From Lachnospiraceae bacterium UBA7196 (GTDB lineage: Bacteria; Bacillota; Clostridia; Lachnospirales; Lachnospiraceae): a DNA stretch of 64,000 bases. Shown here one piece after another: positions 60,666 to 64,000 of the stretch. A model generated the notes under the pieces. The model did no database searches. It was given only the letters and a program-made list of their open reading frames with translations, and had not been told where the DNA came from. The DNA lies in assembly GCA_002490835.1 (NCBI GenBank), contig DKUU01000028.1, positions 1 through 64,000 on the forward strand, given 5' to 3'. Made by a program: the position numbers and the translations under genes. Position 1 is the stretch's first letter, and each line of letters opens with the position of its first letter.

Positions 60666-62795
60666 TTACTTTGTCAGCAGCATCATGATCTCGTTGCTCC
60701 TCGCCACAAACTTCGTCATCGCTTCCGGCTCAAGCGGTGCCTGCTGCAAGAGCGCCAGATCGTAAAGCTGCTCGCAGATCATCTTCACATTCTCGCCGTC
60801 CTGATGCTCCAGTACATACTGTACAAGCGGGTGATTCGCGTTCAAGATCAACGTCTCTCCCTCTTTACCAAACATCCCCGTATCCATGCCCGGCATGGAG
60901 TACATCTTCATCATATCCTGCATCCTGCGGGTTTCCTCGGCAAGGGTGATCATGGAAGAAATCTTCTTATTCTTGAGCTTCTCTATTTTCACCTTGATGC
61001 CATCTTTTCCGAGCGCCTTCTTCATCAGTTTGGCGATGTTTTCCGCCTGCTCCTCCATCTCCTTCTCGGCCTTCTTTGAGGTCTTTGCCTTGAAAGTATC
61101 TGTCAGATCCGCATCGATGCGCTGGAATTTGATGCCCTCGTTCTTCGACTCAAGCTGGGAGACAAAGGGCTGGTCGATATTATGGGTCAGCACCACCGCG
61201 TCCATCTTTGCCGCCTTGAACATATTGATGTACTGGCTCTGCTGCTTCTCGTCAGTCACATAGTAGATGACCTTCTCCTTCTTCTCCTCCTCGATCGGCT
61301 CGCCGTCCTCGTCAAGCACTTCGCCGTCCACTTTTTCCGTCTCGTCAACGACCTCGGCCTCCACTTTTTCGCCGTTCTCGTCTACGGCCGCGGCGCCCGC
61401 TTCCTTTTCACCGTCCGCAGCCCCGTTATCCGCATTCCCAGCATCCTCCGCCTCGTCGGGATCGATCTTATTGACCTCCAGACACTCCGGCAGGGTCATA
61501 TAAACGCCGTCCAGATTCTTAAAGAGGATGTAATCCGTCATTTTCTCGCAAAACTTGTCGTCTTTCAGGCAACCAAACTTGATGAAAGGACTGATATCAT
61601 CCCAGTATTTCTCGTACTCTTCCTTCTCGGTCTTGCACATGCCGGAGAGCTTGTCTGCGACCTTCTTGGTGATATACTCGCTGATCTTTTTAACAAAACC
61701 GTCGTTTTGCAGCGCGCTTCTGGAGACGTTAAGCGGCAGGTCGGGACAGTCGATCACGCCCTTTAAGAGCAGCAAAAACTCCGGAATGACCTCTTTGATA
61801 TTATCCGCGATAAACACCTGATTGTTATATAATTTGATGGTGCCCTCGATGGACTCGTACTCCATATTGATCTTCGGAAAATAAAGGATACCCTTCATAT
61901 TAAAAGGATAATCCATATTCAAATGAATCCAGAATAAGGGCTCCTTGTAATCCTGAAATACCTTGCGGTAAAATTCCAGATACTCCTCCTTCGTGCAATC
62001 ATTGGGATGCTTTGCCCAAAGTGGAGTCGTCTCATTGAGAAGCTCCGGACGCTTTTTAATCTTATACTTCTGCTCGTCCTCCTCCTTCTCCTTCTTGATC
62101 TCCTCGACCACTTCATCCGTATCCAATTTTTCAGACTCCGTAACGGTCTGGGTGTCCGTGGTCTTTGCTTTGGAAAGCCAGATCTCCGTAGGCATGAAGG
62201 AGCAGTATTTTTTGATCACTTCTTTCGCCTTATACTCGTTGCAGAACTCCAGACAGTCCTCGTTGATGTGGAGAGTGATTTCTGTACCGACTTCGGTTCT
62301 CGTCCCCTCCTCCATGTCAAACTCCGTACCGCCGTCGCAGGTCCAGTGTACCGCCTTTGCGCCTTCCTGCCAGGAAAGGGTGTCAATCTCCACCTCGTCC
62401 GCCACCATGAACGCCGAGTAGAAACCAAGGCCGAAATGACCAATGATCTGATCCTCGTTGGCCTTGTCCTTATATTTTTCAATGAAATCCGTAGCGCCGG
62501 AGAAAGCGATCTGGTTGATGTACTCCTCCACTTCGTCCGCCGTCATGCCGATCCCGTTATCAATGAATTTTAACGTCTTTTCCTCCGGATCGACGATGAC
62601 CTGAATCTTTGCTTTATAATCGTCAGCAAGCGCGTACTCGCCCATCATATCCAGCTTTTTCAGTTTTGTGACCGCGTCGCACCCGTTGGAGATCAGCTCT
62701 CTGAAAAAGATGTCGTGATCGGAGTACAGCCACTTTTTGATGATGGGAAAGATATTTTCGCTGTTGATCGATAAGTTACCATGTTTCGCTGCCAT
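60666..62795 (-). CDS. htpG: Molecular chaperone HtpG (Hsp90)
   Basis: The 709-residue Hsp90 homologue. N-terminal ATPase (about 1-215): RELISNGCDAVTKL, DNGIGMTADEV, GHFGLGFYSAFMV. The middle domain (about 265-480) has SPLFWIHLNMDY-like text and LPLNVSRSALQND. The C-terminal dimerisation domain ends in EPEAMTKFVARSNEIMML. A charged linker (about 225-255, DTDEVVEEIKKEKEEDEQ) and an acidic insert (about 432-500, AEDAGNADNGAADGEKEAG and following) are unusual for bacterial HtpG (E. coli: 624 residues). ATG at 62795 is used. A CIRCE operator lies upstream. Confidence 0.95.
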   Translation of the reverse strand: MAAKHGNLSINSENIFPIIKKWLYSDHDIFFRELISNGCDAVTKLKKLDMMGEYALADDYKAKIQVIVDPEEKTLKFIDNGIGMTADEVEEYINQIAFSGATDFIEKYKDKANEDQIIGHFGLGFYSAFMVADEVEIDTLSWQEGAKAVHWTCDGGTEFDMEEGTRTEVGTEITLHINEDCLEFCNEYKAKEVIKKYCSFMPTEIWLSKAKTTDTQTVTESEKLDTDEVVEEIKKEKEEDEQKYKIKKRPELLNETTPLWAKHPNDCTKEEYLEFYRKVFQDYKEPLFWIHLNMDYPFNMKGILYFPKINMEYESIEGTIKLYNNQVFIADNIKEVIPEFLLLLKGVIDCPDLPLNVSRSALQNDGFVKKISEYITKKVADKLSGMCKTEKEEYEKYWDDISPFIKFGCLKDDKFCEKMTDYILFKNLDGVYMTLPECLEVNKIDPDEAEDAGNADNGAADGEKEAGAAAVDENGEKVEAEVVDETEKVDGEVLDEDGEPIEEEKKEKVIYYVTDEKQQSQYINMFKAAKMDAVVLTHNIDQPFVSQLESKNEGIKFQRIDADLTDTFKAKTSKKAEKEMEEQAENIAKLMKKALGKDGIKVKIEKLKNKKISSMITLAEETRRMQDMMKMYSMPGMDTGMFGKEGETLILNANHPLVQYVLEHQDGENVKMICEQLYDLALLQQAPLEPEAMTKFVARSNEIMMLLTK

Positions 62796-62901
62796 TTTCT
62801 CACGTTCCTTTCTTTCATATTCCTTACGATGCGGCATATCCTCCGCCCGCACCTTACACCGGGCAAATCCTTTTTCCCGGAGATTAGATTTCCTAGAGCA
62901 T

Positions 62902-62930
62902 AGTTTAATACGCCTAAATTCATAAGTCAA
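62902..62930 (-). promoter_or_regulatory. Promoter of htpG
   Basis: TTGACT (62925-62930), 17-bp spacer, TAAACT (62902-62907) on the minus strand. Confidence 0.75.
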
Positions 62931-62937
62931 GGAAAAA

Positions 62938-62964
62938 TTAGCACTCATCGTCAATGAGTGCTAG
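62938..62964 (-). promoter_or_regulatory. CIRCE element (HrcA operator)
   Basis: TTAGCACTC-N9-GAGTGCTAG matches the consensus TTAGCACTC-N9-GAGTGCTAA at 17 of 18 arm positions. It lies just upstream of the htpG -35 box. Confidence 0.92.
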
Positions 62965-63073
62965 TAATTCGCTGATAATGCCGTATTTACAGGGGTTCTG
63001 GGAATTATAAACTTTTTCTAAACTCTCCCACGCAGGTTCGTTATACCAAAAGCACGCAATATCATCGCGCTGT

Positions 63074-64000
63074 CTACGCTCCGAAATATTCCGTATATAC
63101 CTCAAAGAAATTCTGCGTCTTTACCTCCTCATCATGAATGAAATTGACGGTATTCCACAGTTCCTCATTTAAGTTTCTGGTGAGCGTCCCCACATAGGCG
63201 TCGTACTCCTGCCCGAAGGCCTCCTCCCGCCGCTGCTCCACGATCTTTATTTTATTGGCGTCAGTCTCCTCCTTATCGAACGTATTGATGCACTTGATGA
63301 TATGATAGCCAAACTCCGTCTCCACCACGTCGCTGATCTCTCCGGTGCCCAGATTGAAAGCCGCCGTCTCAAAGGCTTCCGCCATCTCGCCCTTGCCAAA
63401 AGAATAAGTGGGCTTATCGTCCTCGCTGTATCTGCGGATCAGGGCGTCAAAATCCTCGCCGTCCTTTGCCAGACCCATTACCTCCACCGCCCGCTTATAG
63501 GCATCCTTCTTCGCCTCATCCGTGTACTCGATCTTCTTTCCCGTGCCGTCAAGCGCATAAGTCTTGATCAGGATATGCTGCACGGTGATGGTTCTCGCCT
63601 CGTCGTCGCTGATCTCCGGATTGATGTCCTTGATCGTAAACTGATACATCTTTTCGGCTCTGGCAAGTTCCTTGTACAGTGAGCGGATCATCTTTTCGCT
63701 GACGCCCATCAGCTCGATCTCCCGCTCGCTTAGCGTCTCGAAGTAGGCCTTCGCCGCATTCTCCGCACGGGCCTCCTCCTCATCAGAAAGCTTCACCTCA
63801 TATTTTTCCGCCATCAGGTTCATGGTCTTGATCTTGGCAATCTGCGCCAGCGCAATGTTCTTGACATTCTCTTCCAGCGTCACGCCGTCCGCCGTCGTCT
63901 CCCAGATCTCGCTCCCGTAAACGCTCTCATAACAGTTCTGGATCGTTGTCAGGTACACCATCAGCTCCTGCAGCTTGCAGGAATTTGTCTCGATGCGGAA
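63074..64000 (-). CDS. PrsA/PpiC-like peptidyl-prolyl isomerase (partial)
   Basis: At least 309 residues; the frame is open to the right edge and the true start lies beyond it. The parvulin domain (ARTITVQHILIKTYALD through FGYHIIKCIN) has SFGKGEMAEAFETAAF and the EFGYHIIK signature. The preceding helical part (SurA/PrsA-like) has several E/K/A-rich helices. It would fold exported proteins; a lipobox or signal peptide, if present, is outside the window. It is 110 bp upstream of the CIRCE/htpG region on the same strand. Confidence 0.85.
   Translation of the reverse strand, partial: FRIETNSCKLQELMVYLTTIQNCYESVYGSEIWETTADGVTLEENVKNIALAQIAKIKTMNLMAEKYEVKLSDEEEARAENAAKAYFETLSEREIELMGVSEKMIRSLYKELARAEKMYQFTIKDINPEISDDEARTITVQHILIKTYALDGTGKKIEYTDEAKKDAYKRAVEVMGLAKDGEDFDALIRRYSEDDKPTYSFGKGEMAEAFETAAFNLGTGEISDVVETEFGYHIIKCINTFDKEETDANKIKIVEQRREEAFGQEYDAYVGTLTRNLNEELWNTVNFIHDEEVKTQNFFEVYTEYFGA

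Noticed and set aside
62796..62954. 53-residue N-terminal extension of HtpG
   Set aside because: It would start inside the CIRCE element and upstream of the transcription start; ATG at 62795 matches homologues.

Overview
The window looks like chromosomal DNA of a Gram-positive anaerobe of the Clostridia, most likely a Lachnospiraceae member. The pointers are AGGAGG-type ribosome binding sites with TTGACA/TATAAT promoters, an infC-rpmI-rplT operon with a long leader, pdxS/pdxT vitamin B6 synthesis, an FprA-type flavoprotein, DUF1540 proteins, a SpoIID-like protein, and a gene cluster that I recall as DUF5716/DUF5717, which is typical of this family. No rRNA or tRNA gene, CRISPR array, phage or complete insertion sequence was seen. 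The family assignment is inference from gene content.

Most genes lie on the minus strand. From left to right: an EAL-domain protein (0.1-1.4 kb); pepD and infC-rpmI-rplT (1.5-4.5 kb); a lipoprotein, a DUF1540 protein, a GT39-like membrane glycosyltransferase and thrS (4.5-9.8 kb); small and unknown proteins, a PflA-like radical SAM protein and a membrane diguanylate cyclase (9.8-14.8 kb); a PBECR-type nuclease, a Nudix hydrolase and an S51 peptidase (15.1-16.8 kb); a GHKL kinase/LytTR regulator pair divergent from a BceAB-like ABC transporter (16.9-22.3 kb); pdxS/pdxT, tcdA and a MATE transporter (22.4-26.6 kb); a Phd/PIN toxin-antitoxin pair, an FprA-type flavoprotein, an unidentified promoter-to-terminator RNA gene and a broken PBECR4-like gene (28.2-31 kb); an ECF sigma/anti-sigma pair (30.9-32.4 kb); HAD, SDR, purA, rarA, bactofilin and a degenerate M23 protein (32.6-38.3 kb); a CheY/CheX/regulator/hybrid kinase cluster (38.3-42.5 kb); a cation exporter and purB (42.6-45 kb); a four-gene cluster of coiled-coil membrane protein, TPR protein, actin-like ATPase and a giant repeat protein (45-52 kb); a TetR/hydrolase pair with a perfect operator palindrome (52-53.9 kb); a SpoIID-like peptidoglycan-binding protein (53.9-55.2 kb); a macrodomain/sirtuin pair (55.3-57.1 kb); a RiPP operon with a repetitive Cys-rich precursor and a radical SAM maturase (57.3-59.9 kb); an HxlR regulator; htpG under a CIRCE operator; and a partial PrsA-like foldase running off the right edge.

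Four things stand out. (1) The RiPP operon at 57.3-59.9 kb encodes a precursor with five CxxxD units, which predicts a thioether-crosslinked ranthipeptide. (2) A multi-hairpin intergenic element of about 135 bp occurs three times in the same orientation, always between two co-oriented genes and always ending in the Shine-Dalgarno region of the downstream gene; its stems co-vary between copies. (3) Short dispersed repeats enter genes in frame: a hairpin encoding K-L-(C/S)-H-N-S-x-V-(F/L)-D in two unrelated proteins, and a GTTTACATAA 10-mer found 13 times. (4) The actin-like ATPase/giant repeat-protein cluster has no known function. An unidentified structured RNA gene at 30.2-30.4 kb is a further candidate.
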